Of a DNA stretch of 64,000 bases, positions 18,551 to 27,647 are shown one piece after another (position 1 is the first letter of the stretch; every line of letters starts with the position of its first letter). The notes beneath the pieces are model-generated. The model saw only the letters and a list, made by a program, of their open reading frames with translations. It ran no database searches and was not told the origin of the DNA. This DNA is from an uncultured Lachnospiraceae bacterium. GTDB lineage: Bacteria > Bacillota > Clostridia > Lachnospirales > Lachnospiraceae. The position numbers and the translations under genes were made by a program. The DNA lies in NCBI GenBank assembly GCA_910586725.1, contig CAJUJL010000010.1, positions 1 through 64,000 of the forward strand. The letters run 5' to 3'.

Positions 18551-20383
18551 ATGAAGAAAAAAAGAGACGACATCCGCAATATTGCCATTATTGCCCATGT
18601 AGATCATGGCAAAACAACTCTCGTAGATGAACTTTTAAAACAAAGCGGCGTATTCCGCGAGAACCAGGAAGTCAAAGAACGGGTTATGGACTCCAACGAC
18701 ATCGAACGGGAACGGGGCATTACCATACTTTCCAAAAATACGGCCGTATTTTATAAAGACACCAAAATCAACATTATTGACACGCCGGGCCATGCAGATT
18801 TCGGGGGCGAGGTAGAACGCGTCTTAAAAATGGTAAACGGCGTCATCCTTGTCGTAGACGCATTTGAGGGCGTTATGCCGCAGACAAAATTCGTGCTGAT
18901 GAAGGCGCTTTCCCTTGATCTTCCGGTTATTGTCTGCATCAACAAAATCGATCGTCCGGAAGCAAGGCCGGAGGAAGTCATTGACGAGGTTTTAGAGCTG
19001 TTTATGGATTTAGACGCTTCCGACGAGCAGTTGGAATGCCCGTTTATTTACACGTCTGCAAGAGACGGCCGCGCCATGAAAGACTTAAACCAGCCGAAAA
19101 AAGATATGACCGACTTATTTGATACGATTGTAGAGTATATTCCGGCCCCGGAGGGCGATCCGGACGCAGGAACCCAGGTTCTGATCAGCACAATTGACTA
19201 CAACGAATACGTAGGCCGCATCGGCGTCGGCAAAGTCGACAACGGATGCCTGAAAGTAAATCAGGACGCCCTTCTGTTAAACCATCATGAACCGGACAAG
19301 CAGAAAAAAATCCGGATCAGCAAATTATACGAATTTGACGGTTTAAATAAAGCAGAAGTGACAGAAGCGGGAATCGGCTCAATTGTAGCCATATCCGGAA
19401 TCGCGGACCTCCACATCGGAGATACCATCTGCTCTTTGGAAAATCCCGCATCCATTCCGTTCCAGAAAATTTCCGAACCGACGCTTGCTATGAACTTTAT
19501 TGTCAACGACAGCCCATTCGCCGGACAGGAAGGCAAATACGTCACATCCCGCCACATCAGAGACCGATTGTTCCGGGAATTGAATACGGACGTAAGCCTT
19601 CGGGTAGAAGAAACCGACAGTCCGGACAGCTACAAGGTTTCCGGCCGGGGCGAGCTGCATTTATCTGTCCTGATTGAAAATATGCGCAGAGAAGGCTATG
19701 AATTTGCGGTCAGCAAAGCGGAAGTCCTCTATCATACGGACGAAAACGGCAAAAAAACCGAACCCATGGAGCTGGCTTACGTAGACGTTCCCGACGATTT
19801 TACCGGAGCCGTTATTTCCAAATTAAGCACGAGAAAAGGCAGCCTTTTGAATATGAAAAGCATCAGCGGCGGCTATACCAGACTGGAATTTAAGATTCCC
19901 TCCAGAGGGCTCATCGGCTACCGCGGGGAATTTTTAACCGACACCAAAGGAAACGGCATTATCAACACCATTTTTGACGGATACGAACCTTACTGCGGCG
20001 ATATTGAATACCGAAAATTAGGCTCCCTGATTGCCTTTGAAACAGGCGAATCCGTCACCTACGGCCTCTTTTCCGCGCAGGACCGCGGAGCTTTATTTAT
20101 CGGTCCCGGTGAAAAAGTCTATTCCGGCATGGTGATCGGCTCCTCTTCGAGAGCGGAAGACATTGAGATCAACGTCTGCAAGAAAAAGCATCTGACAAAT
20201 ACGCGTTCTTCTTCGGCGGATGAAGCGCTTACTCTGACCCCGCCAAGAATCTTAAGCTTAGAACAGGCGATTGATTTTATCGACGTGGACGAGCTGCTTG
20301 AAGTAACGCCGGAGAGTCTGCGCATTCGAAAGCGAATTTTAGATTCCACGCTTCGTAAACGGGCGAATATCAACAAAAAATAA
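18551..20383 (+). CDS. typA: Ribosome-binding GTPase TypA/BipA
   Basis: 610 aa translational GTPase related to EF-G. G1 AHVDHGKTTL, the switch region ERERGITI, G3 DTPGHADFGGEV and G4 NKIDRPEARP are intact. Elongation-factor domains II, III and V-like follow, together with the TypA-specific C-terminal region. It acts on ribosomes under stress and assists large-subunit assembly in well-studied species. The ATG at 18551 with AAGGA is chosen over an in-frame ATG 23 codons upstream, which would sit in the promoter region. It is divergently transcribed from the peptide/NRPS operon and has its own terminator, so it is probably monocistronic. Confidence 0.97.
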   Translation: MKKKRDDIRNIAIIAHVDHGKTTLVDELLKQSGVFRENQEVKERVMDSNDIERERGITILSKNTAVFYKDTKINIIDTPGHADFGGEVERVLKMVNGVILVVDAFEGVMPQTKFVLMKALSLDLPVIVCINKIDRPEARPEEVIDEVLELFMDLDASDEQLECPFIYTSARDGRAMKDLNQPKKDMTDLFDTIVEYIPAPEGDPDAGTQVLISTIDYNEYVGRIGVGKVDNGCLKVNQDALLLNHHEPDKQKKIRISKLYEFDGLNKAEVTEAGIGSIVAISGIADLHIGDTICSLENPASIPFQKISEPTLAMNFIVNDSPFAGQEGKYVTSRHIRDRLFRELNTDVSLRVEETDSPDSYKVSGRGELHLSVLIENMRREGYEFAVSKAEVLYHTDENGKKTEPMELAYVDVPDDFTGAVISKLSTRKGSLLNMKSISGGYTRLEFKIPSRGLIGYRGEFLTDTKGNGIINTIFDGYEPYCGDIEYRKLGSLIAFETGESVTYGLFSAQDRGALFIGPGEKVYSGMVIGSSSRAEDIEINVCKKKHLTNTRSSSADEALTLTPPRILSLEQAIDFIDVDELLEVTPESLRIRKRILDSTLRKRANINKK

Positions 20384-20389
20384 CACTAA

Positions 20390-20435
20390 AAAAAGGCTGT
20401 TGCAACATGAACCTTCATATTGTAACAGCCTTTTT
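20390..20435. terminator. Bidirectional terminator between typA and iscU
   Basis: AAAAAGGCTGTTGCAA and TTGTAACAGCCTTTTT arms with a 14-base loop. The A-run on one side and T-run on the other serve both converging genes. Confidence 0.88.
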
Positions 20436-20450
20436 CCTGCATCGCTCTGA

Positions 20451-20891
20451 TCAGATTTCACTTTTGTTTGCTTCGATTTCTTCAATGTCCTCCACCGGCT
20501 CTTTTAATCCTTCAATTACAATGCCATTCTTTTTGGCGTAATCCCAAAGCGCGGCATGAATCGCTTCTTCGGCCAGAAGCGAACAATGCACTTTGACCGG
20601 AGGAAGTCCGTCTAACGCCTCCATTACCGCCCGATTCGTAACTTTCAGCGCGTCCTGCACCGTCTTTCCCGTTACAAGCTCTGTCGCCATGCTGCTTGTG
20701 GCAATCGCCGCGCCGCATCCAAAAGTTTTAAACTTCGCTTCTTTTATGACTCCGTTTTCATCAATGTCCAGATACATCCGCATAATATCTCCGCACTTTG
20801 CGTTTCCAACGGTTCCAACGCCTTTGGCGCCTTCTATTTCTCCCATATTTCTTGGATTTTTAAAATGATCCATTACTTTTTCGCTATACAT
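20451..20891 (-). CDS. iscU: Iron-sulfur cluster scaffold protein, NifU/IscU N-terminal type
   Basis: 146 aa scaffold on which [2Fe-2S] and [4Fe-4S] clusters are built from sulfur delivered by the cysteine desulfurase encoded just upstream. The three cluster-ligand cysteines are at 33 (NAKCGD), 59 (FGCGAAIATSS) and 103 (VHCSLL), and Asp35 is present. The C-terminus carries an acidic tail (EPVEDIEEIEANKSE). The start overlaps the nifS 3' end by 19 bp with GGAGG inside nifS, so the two are translated together. Clostridial annotations call this gene nifU although nitrogen fixation is not implied. Confidence 0.95.
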   Translation of the reverse strand: MYSEKVMDHFKNPRNMGEIEGAKGVGTVGNAKCGDIMRMYLDIDENGVIKEAKFKTFGCGAAIATSSMATELVTGKTVQDALKVTNRAVMEALDGLPPVKVHCSLLAEEAIHAALWDYAKKNGIVIEGLKEPVEDIEEIEANKSEI

Positions 20892-22084
20892 GACGCATCC
20901 TCCTTTGCTCCCTTTTTCAAAAAATCTTCGTACAGCGGCGACATATTTCGCAGCCGCTCTATCGTCTTTTTCAATTCCTCCACGACAAAATCCAGTTCTT
21001 CTTTCGTCGTCTGCTCCGACAGCGTAAGACGCAGGGAACCATGCGCAATCTCATGGGGTCTTCCTATGGCAAGCAGCACATGAGACGGATCTAAAGAACC
21101 CGACGTGCATGCCGATCCGCTTGAAGCGCAGATTCCCGCTTCGTCCAGAAGAATCAGCATAGATTCTCCCTCAATAAACCGGAAGCAAAAATGCGCGTTG
21201 TTAGGCAGCCGGCTCGTCCTGTGTCCGTTTACAATCGTAAACGGAATCTCTTCTTCTACCCGGGAAATCAGATAATCCCGCAGACGCGTCTCTTTTTCCA
21301 TCGTTTCAAACATCTTTTCCCTGGCCCGCTTAGACGCCGCGGCAAACCCCGCGATTCCCGGCACGTTATGCGTCCCGGCGCGTTTTCCGCGCTCCTGGGC
21401 TCCGCCATGGATCAAAGATGAAAGCTTGACGGACTTTCTTGCATAGAGAAATCCTGCTCCTTTTGGTCCGTGGATCTTGTGCGCGCTGGCGCTTAATAAA
21501 TCAATCTTCATTTCTTCCACATCCAGCGGAATATGCCCAAACGCCTGAACGGCGTCCGTATGAAAGAGAACGCCGGCTTCTCTTGCAATTTCCCCGATTT
21601 TTGCAATTGGCTGAATGGTTCCGATTTCGTTATTTGCGGCCATAATGGAAATCAGAATGGTATCCGGCCGAACAGACGCCCTAAGCTGCTCTAAGTCCAC
21701 GATCCCGTCCTCATTTACATCCAGATACGTCACGTCATATCCCTGACGCTGTAAATATTCAAACGTATGAAGAACGGCATGATGTTCTATTTTTGACGTA
21801 ATCAAATGCCTTCCTTTTTCTTTGTAAGCTTCAGCCACTGCTTTTATGGCCCAGTTGTCCGCTTCGCTTCCTCCGCCTGTAAAATAAATTTCCTGCGGCT
21901 TCGCGCCGATTGCAGACGCAAGCTCTTCTCTGGCCTCCTCTACCACGCCCGCGCTTTTTTGCGCAAACTGATAAATGCTGGACGGATTACCGTAAAATTC
22001 TGTAAAACAGGGCTGCATTTTGAGAAAAACTTCCGGATCCAGCCGCGTCGTGGCGGCATTGTCCAAATAAATAAGTCGTTTCAT
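20873..22084 (-). CDS. nifS: Cysteine desulfurase (NifS/IscS family)
   Basis: 403 aa PLP enzyme that takes sulfur from cysteine for Fe-S cluster assembly. YLDNAATT is at the N-terminus, the PLP lysine is in SAHKIHGPKG, and the catalytic cysteine is in GSACTSGS, with the neighbouring residues conserved in class I desulfurases. The ATG at 22084 with AAAGGAGGG is preferred to one 12 codons upstream. It is the first gene of a two-gene operon with iscU; transcription starts from the promoter at 22193-22221, and the leader contains a 10-bp hairpin that may control it. Confidence 0.95.
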   Translation of the reverse strand: MKRLIYLDNAATTRLDPEVFLKMQPCFTEFYGNPSSIYQFAQKSAGVVEEAREELASAIGAKPQEIYFTGGGSEADNWAIKAVAEAYKEKGRHLITSKIEHHAVLHTFEYLQRQGYDVTYLDVNEDGIVDLEQLRASVRPDTILISIMAANNEIGTIQPIAKIGEIAREAGVLFHTDAVQAFGHIPLDVEEMKIDLLSASAHKIHGPKGAGFLYARKSVKLSSLIHGGAQERGKRAGTHNVPGIAGFAAASKRAREKMFETMEKETRLRDYLISRVEEEIPFTIVNGHRTSRLPNNAHFCFRFIEGESMLILLDEAGICASSGSACTSGSLDPSHVLLAIGRPHEIAHGSLRLTLSEQTTKEELDFVVEELKKTIERLRNMSPLYEDFLKKGAKEDASCIAKK

Positions 22085-22150
22085 ATTTCCCTCCTTTTTA
22101 TCAAATAATATATAATTCATATATGTTTAGTAGGTTATTGGTTTCGAAAG

Positions 22151-22175
22151 AAGGTCTGTCGATCTGACAGACCTT
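22151..22175 (-). terminator. Leader hairpin upstream of nifS / end of htrA
   Basis: AAGGTCTGTC and GACAGACCTT arms (10 bp) with a 5-base loop. On the minus strand it is followed by CTTTC, a poor U-tract. It sits 53 bases after the htrA stop and just after the predicted nifS transcription start, so it could be an htrA terminator, an RNA-stability element of the nifS mRNA, or both. Confidence 0.55.
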
Positions 22176-22192
22176 ATCCTACGGATGACATC

Positions 22193-22221
22193 AGTTTAGC
22201 ATCTATTTCCCCTTATGTCAA
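22193..22221 (-). promoter_or_regulatory. nifS-iscU promoter
   Basis: TTGACA (22216-22221) and TAAACT (22193-22198) with a 17-bp spacer, lying in the gap after htrA. No IscR-like operator was recognised. Confidence 0.7.
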
Positions 22222-22227
22222 CAACAA

Positions 22228-23427
22228 TCAATCTGTTTGTGCCGTCAATGTTACAGGAACTTCTTTTTCTATATAACTGCCGTTATTGATAATCAAAACA
22301 GTTATCTCAACCGTATCTCCTACCTTATATCCTCCTATGCAGCTTTTCAGCTCATCCATCGATTTTACTTCTTCGCCATCTATTTTTGATATAATATTTC
22401 CCGCTATAATACCGGCCTGATGCGCACCGCTGCCTTCCACAACCTGCGCTACATATACGCCGTTTGGCATATTATATTGTCCGGACACTTCCTCCGTAAC
22501 ATCCACACCGTAAATTCCCAGATAAGGATTTCCGGTATTCGTTGTTTTGCCGTTTTCAATCAGATCATTTAAAATCGGGCCTGCCGTGGCGGTTGGAATT
22601 GCAAAGCCCATTCCTTCCACATCCGTATCGGAATATTTGGAAGAGTTAATGCCAATCACTTCGCCCTTTGCATTAATCAGCGCGCCTCCGCTGTTGCCGG
22701 GGTTAATTGCGGCATCGGTCTGGATCAGGCGGTTAGATATTGCCTGTCCCGTCATTTCATCCTGAAATGTCACTTCTCTTTCCAATGCGCTGATGACGCC
22801 CGTCGTCACGGACTGCCCATAACCCAATGCATTCCCGATCGCAATTGCCGCATCGCCTACGGAAAGTTCATCCGAATCTCCCATTGTCGCGACTTTTATC
22901 GCATTTAATGTCTCCTGCGTCAAATCTGAAAGAGCCACCTGAACAACCGCAAGATCGTTTGACGGCGCAACGCCGCGCACTGTGGCGGGAGCCGTCGTTT
23001 CATCTGAAAACTGTACGGTCAAGGCTGTTGTGCTTTCTACAACATGATTGTTTGTCGCGATATAAAGATAATTTTCATCTTTGTCTATCAGAATGCCGGA
23101 GCCGCTGCTTTCACTCTCAATCGTTCTGCCCCGTCCGAAAAAACTCATCATCTCCTGCTGTGTCATTCCGGTAATTGCCACAACAGACGGCATTGTCTCT
23201 TCCACGATACCAGAAATATCGGAAGAAACGACTTTTGCCGATGTACGGATGGGCTGGATCTTCTCCGTTTCTGCCCGCTCTTTTTCCCCGTCTTTTTCCT
23301 CTGTCTGCATAATATAGTTATCCATAACGTATCCTACACCCGAAAATGCCGTGCCTCCGACGATTCCAAATGCTAATGCCAATGCCGCGCATTTTGTCAG
23401 TTTTCCCAAAAAATTATTTTTTCTCAT
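22228..23427 (-). CDS. htrA: HtrA/DegP-like trypsin-type serine protease with PDZ domain
   Basis: 399 aa membrane-anchored protease for damaged extracytoplasmic proteins. Residues 13-36 are one hydrophobic anchor. The trypsin-like domain carries His128 (ATNNHVV), Asp158 (SNDLAVVQV) and Ser246 (NPGNSGGAL). A PDZ domain follows from about 295 (NPYLGIYGVDV, AGIIAGNIISKIDGEEV). The single PDZ domain and N-terminal anchor are typical of Firmicute HtrA. The start ATG has AAAGGAG 7 bases before it. It stands alone between the nifS operon and a TauE/SafE gene. Confidence 0.95.
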   Translation of the reverse strand: MRKNNFLGKLTKCAALALAFGIVGGTAFSGVGYVMDNYIMQTEEKDGEKERAETEKIQPIRTSAKVVSSDISGIVEETMPSVVAITGMTQQEMMSFFGRGRTIESESSGSGILIDKDENYLYIATNNHVVESTTALTVQFSDETTAPATVRGVAPSNDLAVVQVALSDLTQETLNAIKVATMGDSDELSVGDAAIAIGNALGYGQSVTTGVISALEREVTFQDEMTGQAISNRLIQTDAAINPGNSGGALINAKGEVIGINSSKYSDTDVEGMGFAIPTATAGPILNDLIENGKTTNTGNPYLGIYGVDVTEEVSGQYNMPNGVYVAQVVEGSGAHQAGIIAGNIISKIDGEEVKSMDELKSCIGGYKVGDTVEITVLIINNGSYIEKEVPVTLTAQTD

Positions 23428-23546
23428 ATTGTAACTCCTTTCGGTTTTATGCTGTTTTTGTATGCTTTCTTGTTTACATAAAGTAGTTTAATTCACAAAT
23501 ATGTTCTGTTTTTGATGAATTTATGAAAAAAGTATGTTTTTTCAAT

Positions 23547-24314
23547 TTATGGAACATAATTGACTATCAGTATTGCGGCTCCTAAAACAGTAAGCACAAC
23601 GCCCGTAGCGCGATTCAGCGTCTTGGCGCTGGCTTTGTTGGCAAATTTGGCAGCAATTCTTGCCCATAGAAGCGTGGACGCCACACAAAATGCCAGACAG
23701 TAAAGATCCGGAATTCCACCAATCGCAAAATGAGTAACCGCACCGGTAAACGCAGTAAACGCCATAATAAAAACGCTTGTGCCGACTGCCGTTTTCAGCT
23801 CATAGCCCAATACGCCCGTAAGCAGAAGGAGCATCATCATACCGCCTCCCGCTCCGATAAAACCGCAGATGAATCCAACCGCCATACCGCTGATAACAGA
23901 TTGAACCAACTGCCTTTTTCTGCTGACGGCAAGCATGGATTCTTTGGTTGCCATAACCGGCTTTACCATAAATTTAATGCCCAGCAAAAATGTCATCATC
24001 ACAGAAAAATTTCCCATTGCCGTATTTGGCACATGACTGGCCGCAAAACTTCCCACCAGCGTAAAGATCAATACCATAACCATCATAACAAAACCGTTTT
24101 TTATGTCAAGATTCTTGTTTTTGCCGTAAGTATACGCGCTTGCCGCGCTTGCAAGCACGTCGCTTGCTAAAGCAATTCCCACGGCTTCATAAGCGGGAAG
24201 CCCTAAAAATGTAATGAGCATCGGACTGATAACCGCCGCCGCGCTCATGCCGGCAAACCCTGTGCCAAGCCCCGCCCCGATTCCTGCAAGAAAACACACG
24301 AAAAATCTGTACAT
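23547..24314 (-). CDS. TauE/SafE-family membrane transporter
   Basis: 255 aa with about eight hydrophobic helices in two similar halves. The first half has the glycine-rich GIGAGLGTGFAGMSAAAVISPML motif split across the first helix, and the second has GFICGFIGAGGGMMMLLLL; both are typical of this family (formerly DUF81). Members export sulfite, sulfoacetate or other small anions; the substrate here is unknown. The gene lies 16 bp downstream of a MarR-type regulator in the same direction and starts with GAGGAGG, so regulator and transporter form an operon. Confidence 0.88.
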   Translation of the reverse strand: MYRFFVCFLAGIGAGLGTGFAGMSAAAVISPMLITFLGLPAYEAVGIALASDVLASAASAYTYGKNKNLDIKNGFVMMVMVLIFTLVGSFAASHVPNTAMGNFSVMMTFLLGIKFMVKPVMATKESMLAVSRKRQLVQSVISGMAVGFICGFIGAGGGMMMLLLLTGVLGYELKTAVGTSVFIMAFTAFTGAVTHFAIGGIPDLYCLAFCVASTLLWARIAAKFANKASAKTLNRATGVVLTVLGAAILIVNYVP

Positions 24315-24330
24315 AATGATTCCTCCTCGT

Positions 24331-24756
24331 TTAATGCTTTTTTATATTTTCCATCATCTGCGCTGTGCAGCGCTTCATCGCATCCAAATCTTTTTGAGGA
24401 ATCCCCTTGAAGATTGCTGCCATAAACGCCTGCTGCGCCGTCTGTCCGTCCGCAATTATATCGGAAGCCGCATCCATTATTTTCAGATGAACTGTTTTTC
24501 GATTGTGATCCGCGTATGCTTTTTTCAAAAAACCTCTCTGCTCTAGCATCTTTATAGAAACGGACACCTGTGACTTCGATAAATACCTGACCTCCACAAT
24601 GTCCGAAGCCGTATCGTACATGGGATTGTTGGCCAGAAACAAAAGTATGTCCAGCTCCATGCGGGTAATCTCATGTTTTTCGCAGACTTCTTCCACGTAT
24701 CTGGAATAAAACGTCTTTATGGCATTCTGGTGTTCCCATGGATTGACTGGCAGCAT
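24331..24756 (-). CDS. MarR-family transcriptional regulator
   Basis: 141 aa, the usual MarR length. The winged-helix region is at about 40-105: MELDILLFLANNP, then a recognition helix LSKSQVSVSIKMLEQRGFL, then a wing with DHNRKTVHLKI. These proteins usually repress their own operon and release DNA on binding a small ligand or on thiol oxidation. It is followed after 16 bp by the TauE/SafE transporter, its likely target. A short palindrome lies at the predicted transcription start of its own promoter. Confidence 0.9.
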   Translation of the reverse strand: MLPVNPWEHQNAIKTFYSRYVEEVCEKHEITRMELDILLFLANNPMYDTASDIVEVRYLSKSQVSVSIKMLEQRGFLKKAYADHNRKTVHLKIMDAASDIIADGQTAQQAFMAAIFKGIPQKDLDAMKRCTAQMMENIKKH

Positions 24757-24772
24757 ATTATCGCCTCATTTT

Positions 24773-24815
24773 GTTCTTTTTAGAACTATTGTATCGCAAA
24801 AGCAGAAAAAGTCAA
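24773..24815 (-). promoter_or_regulatory. marR promoter with palindromic operator
   Basis: -35 TTGACT (24810-24815), -10 TACAAT (24788-24793), spacer 16 bp. Immediately downstream GTTCT-TTTT-AGAAC (24773-24786) is a perfect 5-bp-arm palindrome spanning the predicted +1, where a repressor would block transcription; autoregulation is inferred. Confidence 0.65.
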
Positions 24816-24831
24816 TTGCTTTTTATGAAAG

Positions 24832-24860
24832 AAAAAAAGCCATAACCCTTTGGTTATGAC
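24832..24860 (-). terminator. Terminator of the two-component/ABC operon
   Basis: GTCATAACC and GGTTATGGC arms with a 4-base loop, followed on the minus strand by seven T. It lies 23 bases after the histidine-kinase stop. Confidence 0.85.
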
Positions 24861-24883
24861 TTTCATGCGCATACAATTTTTCA

Positions 24884-25801
24884 TCAGCCATTTCCTATCC
24901 CATCTGTTACAACCGGAAAACGCATATCAACAACAAATTCATTGTTTTCTATCTTAACATTCATTTCTCCGTTCATTCGTCCTGCCAGTTCCTTTGCAAT
25001 CGATAACCCCAATCCTGTAGACGTTTTACTTCTTGCCGCATCAGCCTTGTAAAATCGTTCAAAAACATGATCTATATTGATTTCTTCCGGATGTGTGACC
25101 TGATTGCTGATTTGAAGCGCGGCCTGATTCTGGTCGCAGTCCAATACAATGGCAATCTTTTTTTCTCCATGATCCAGCCCGTTTTTTATTACATTCTGAA
25201 TCACGCGGCGAAGTCCCTGTTTGTTTCCGTTTATGTACAACGGCTTCTCCGTGATTTGAATATCCGGTTGTATTTTCATTCTTACCCAGTCGTCATAATA
25301 AGAAAAAACCGTTTCTTTCAAAATCCGATTCATACAGCAAGGCTCTATTTCTAAATTGTACGACTCGCTTTTTAACTTTGTGAATGTAAACAGCTCTTCT
25401 AACATTTCATTCAGACTGTAAATTCTTTCATGAATTATTTTCAAATAATGCTTTTGCTCTTTTACATTATCACATTCTTCAATTAATTGAAAGTACCCGT
25501 CCAGAGACGTCAGGGGCGTTCGGATGTCATGAGAAAGATTTGTATACGTATCCGCAATCAACGCTTCTTTTTTTTGATAGTGCATCTTTTCTTTTCTGCG
25601 TAAATCCAAAAGTTCATTCAGTCTGTCTGAGAGCTCTCCAATTCCCCCTATATCAAATTCACGATGGATCATCATATTACTGTCGTGTTCTATTAAAAAC
25701 GCCAACTGGCGGCAGATGTCTTTCACCTGCCGCTGATATTTCCACATAAGAATCAATTGTGCGATAATAATTCCCGCTAAAATTCCAATTATCATATTCA
25801 T
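24884..25801 (-). CDS. Sensor histidine kinase
   Basis: 305 aa. A single N-terminal membrane helix (residues 2-19) and almost no extracellular part, so it probably senses a signal within the membrane or through the ABC transporter, as in intramembrane-sensing kinases of peptide-antibiotic resistance systems. The phosphoacceptor is in LSHDIRTPL, the N-box in NVIKNGLDH, and the ATP lid in STGLGLSIAKEL. It is the last gene of the operon response regulator - ABC ATPase - permease - kinase, with a 3-bp gap to the permease. Confidence 0.92.
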   Translation of the reverse strand: MNMIIGILAGIIIAQLILMWKYQRQVKDICRQLAFLIEHDSNMMIHREFDIGGIGELSDRLNELLDLRRKEKMHYQKKEALIADTYTNLSHDIRTPLTSLDGYFQLIEECDNVKEQKHYLKIIHERIYSLNEMLEELFTFTKLKSESYNLEIEPCCMNRILKETVFSYYDDWVRMKIQPDIQITEKPLYINGNKQGLRRVIQNVIKNGLDHGEKKIAIVLDCDQNQAALQISNQVTHPEEINIDHVFERFYKADAARSKTSTGLGLSIAKELAGRMNGEMNVKIENNEFVVDMRFPVVTDGIGNG

Positions 25802-25804
25802 CCG

Positions 25805-26650
25805 TTAAATATCCCTCTTTTGAAAAATAACGCTGCTTAACATTGCCATTGCGACAATAAATACTGCTGCCACACAAAAGGCTCCCAGACATTCCGTTCC
25901 ACTCGGCTTCATAGGAAGCAATGATAGTTTTCCGGTTACCGTGTACTGATAAATCTGAAAATTTTGAATTCCAATTTTCTGAACCAGATGATTGATAAAT
26001 CCATACACAAGACTCATAATATTCATAGTAAGGCAAACGGCGATCACCATGCTGATCACATTATTCTTTAAAACAATGGCAACTGTCATGCAAATCAGCA
26101 CAAGCGCATAATGAAGCGCTATTTCCGTCAGCACATAAGGGAAAACAGCCTTTGAACCGCCCCATTCTAATTCCTTGAAAACAATACCGTTCGCCACTGC
26201 CTGAAACAGGAACGCTCCAATCAATGTCATTGCCGTGAAGATCGCTAAGGCAATGGATCTGGAAAAAATCAACGCTCCCCTTTTTTGTACCTGTCCCCCA
26301 ATATTTTTAATATAGCCGCTGCTAATATCCGCCGTTGAAAATATAACCGCAAAAATTACCAGAAACAATGCGTAAAATTTCCCCTGAGAATTTGCAAAAA
26401 AAATGTCGAATACCGTCACCTTTGCCCCATATTCTGTAGGCAATTCCACCGCCATTCCTACATTCAGATTCTCGGCAGTCGGCCTGACAATCTGTTCCTG
26501 ACGCATCGCATCGTCATTATTTATAACATCATACTCTGTTTCACACAAATATGTTGTAAATAGCAGCGCCGCCGCCAGAACAATCCAAATTACATACATG
26601 CTCTTTGTTCGAAACATCCGGTATAAATCCATTTTGATCATATTAAGCAT
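25805..26650 (-). CDS. ABC-2 type permease of a Bcr-like peptide-resistance transporter
   Basis: 281 aa with about six hydrophobic helices. The first is preceded by KMDLYRMFRTKSMYVIW, a typical start of lantibiotic-immunity and bacitracin-resistance permeases, and a larger extracytoplasmic loop (about 45-90) follows it. Start at the ATG 26650, eight bases after GGGGG; it overlaps the ATPase stop by 8 bp. With the upstream ATPase it should form a BcrAB-like transporter. The substrate is unknown; antimicrobial peptide removal is suggested by the coupled two-component system. Confidence 0.85.
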   Translation of the reverse strand: MLNMIKMDLYRMFRTKSMYVIWIVLAAALLFTTYLCETEYDVINNDDAMRQEQIVRPTAENLNVGMAVELPTEYGAKVTVFDIFFANSQGKFYALFLVIFAVIFSTADISSGYIKNIGGQVQKRGALIFSRSIALAIFTAMTLIGAFLFQAVANGIVFKELEWGGSKAVFPYVLTEIALHYALVLICMTVAIVLKNNVISMVIAVCLTMNIMSLVYGFINHLVQKIGIQNFQIYQYTVTGKLSLLPMKPSGTECLGAFCVAAVFIVAMAMLSSVIFQKRDI

Positions 26651-27560
26651 GGCCGACACCCCCTGTCAGGTTCAAAAAATAGGTTTCCAGTTCTTCGCTC
26701 GTAATGGATATTCCTTTGACCAAAATTCCCGCTTTTAATAGCTCCATATTCAGGGCCGCGCTTTCACTTAGTCTTTCAAAAACATAGATATGTTCTTTAT
26801 CTGTTACCTGATAATTTGTAAAGCCCATGGAATCCAACACCGGAATTGCCTGTTTCGGATCATCCAGCGTCAATTCCATCCGCTCACTGCATCTTCTCAT
26901 CAATTCATCTCTTGTAATTTCCTGCAAAAGGCTTCCATTGTGAATAATTCCATAATCCGTAGCAATCTTGGATAATTCCTCCAGAATATGGCTGGAAATG
27001 CAGATTGTCATATTTTTCTCCCTCTGCAGCCTTTGAATGGTATCCCGAACCTCTGCTATCCCCTGTGGATCCAATCCATTGATTGGTTCATCCAGAATCA
27101 ACAAATCCGGTTCTCCAACCAATGCAAGACCAATTCCCAACCGCTGTTTCATTCCAAGAGAAAAATTTCTGGTTTTTTTCTTTCCAACTCCTTCCAGGCC
27201 TATGGTTCTTAAGATGTTTTCGATATATCCCGCTTTCTTTATTCCAAACAGCTTACATTTGATATTCAGATTTTCGTACGCAGTCATCTTGCCGAAAAGT
27301 CCGGGCTCTTCAATCAAACATCCCACTCTGGACCGAACCTTTTGCAAATCTTTTCCTTTATATCCAAACATTTCGATTTCTCCATAAGTTGGCCTGGAAA
27401 GTCCGGCAATCATCTTTAAGCAAGTTGTCTTCCCTGCTCCGTTTCTTCCAATAAACCCGTAAATAGCCCCCTTTTTTATATGCATATCGACGCTATCCAC
27501 TGCCTTATGGCGTCCAAACTGTTTGGTCAGATTTCTCGTCTCCAATAATATCTCACTCAA
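26643..27560 (-). CDS. ABC transporter ATPase, BcrA-like
   Basis: 305 aa: Walker A GRNGAGKTT, signature FSLGMKQRLGIG, Walker B LLILDEPINGLDP and a C-terminal extension of about 90 residues as in bacitracin/lantibiotic resistance ATPases. The start is unusual: an ATG (27569) abuts a GGAG site with no spacing. The TTG at 27560, nine bases after GGAG and giving MSEILLETRNLTKQF, is the better start; a further in-frame ATG exists at 27596. It follows the response regulator and overlaps the permease. Confidence 0.9.
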   Translation of the reverse strand: MSEILLETRNLTKQFGRHKAVDSVDMHIKKGAIYGFIGRNGAGKTTCLKMIAGLSRPTYGEIEMFGYKGKDLQKVRSRVGCLIEEPGLFGKMTAYENLNIKCKLFGIKKAGYIENILRTIGLEGVGKKKTRNFSLGMKQRLGIGLALVGEPDLLILDEPINGLDPQGIAEVRDTIQRLQREKNMTICISSHILEELSKIATDYGIIHNGSLLQEITRDELMRRCSERMELTLDDPKQAIPVLDSMGFTNYQVTDKEHIYVFERLSESAALNMELLKAGILVKGISITSEELETYFLNLTGGVGHA

Positions 27561-27647
27561 ATTTTTCATCTCCTTTTTCTTATCTGCACTTATCATAAAA
27601 GAATAATCCTAATCAAACGCAAAGAAAAAGTAAAAAAAGAGTAAAAA

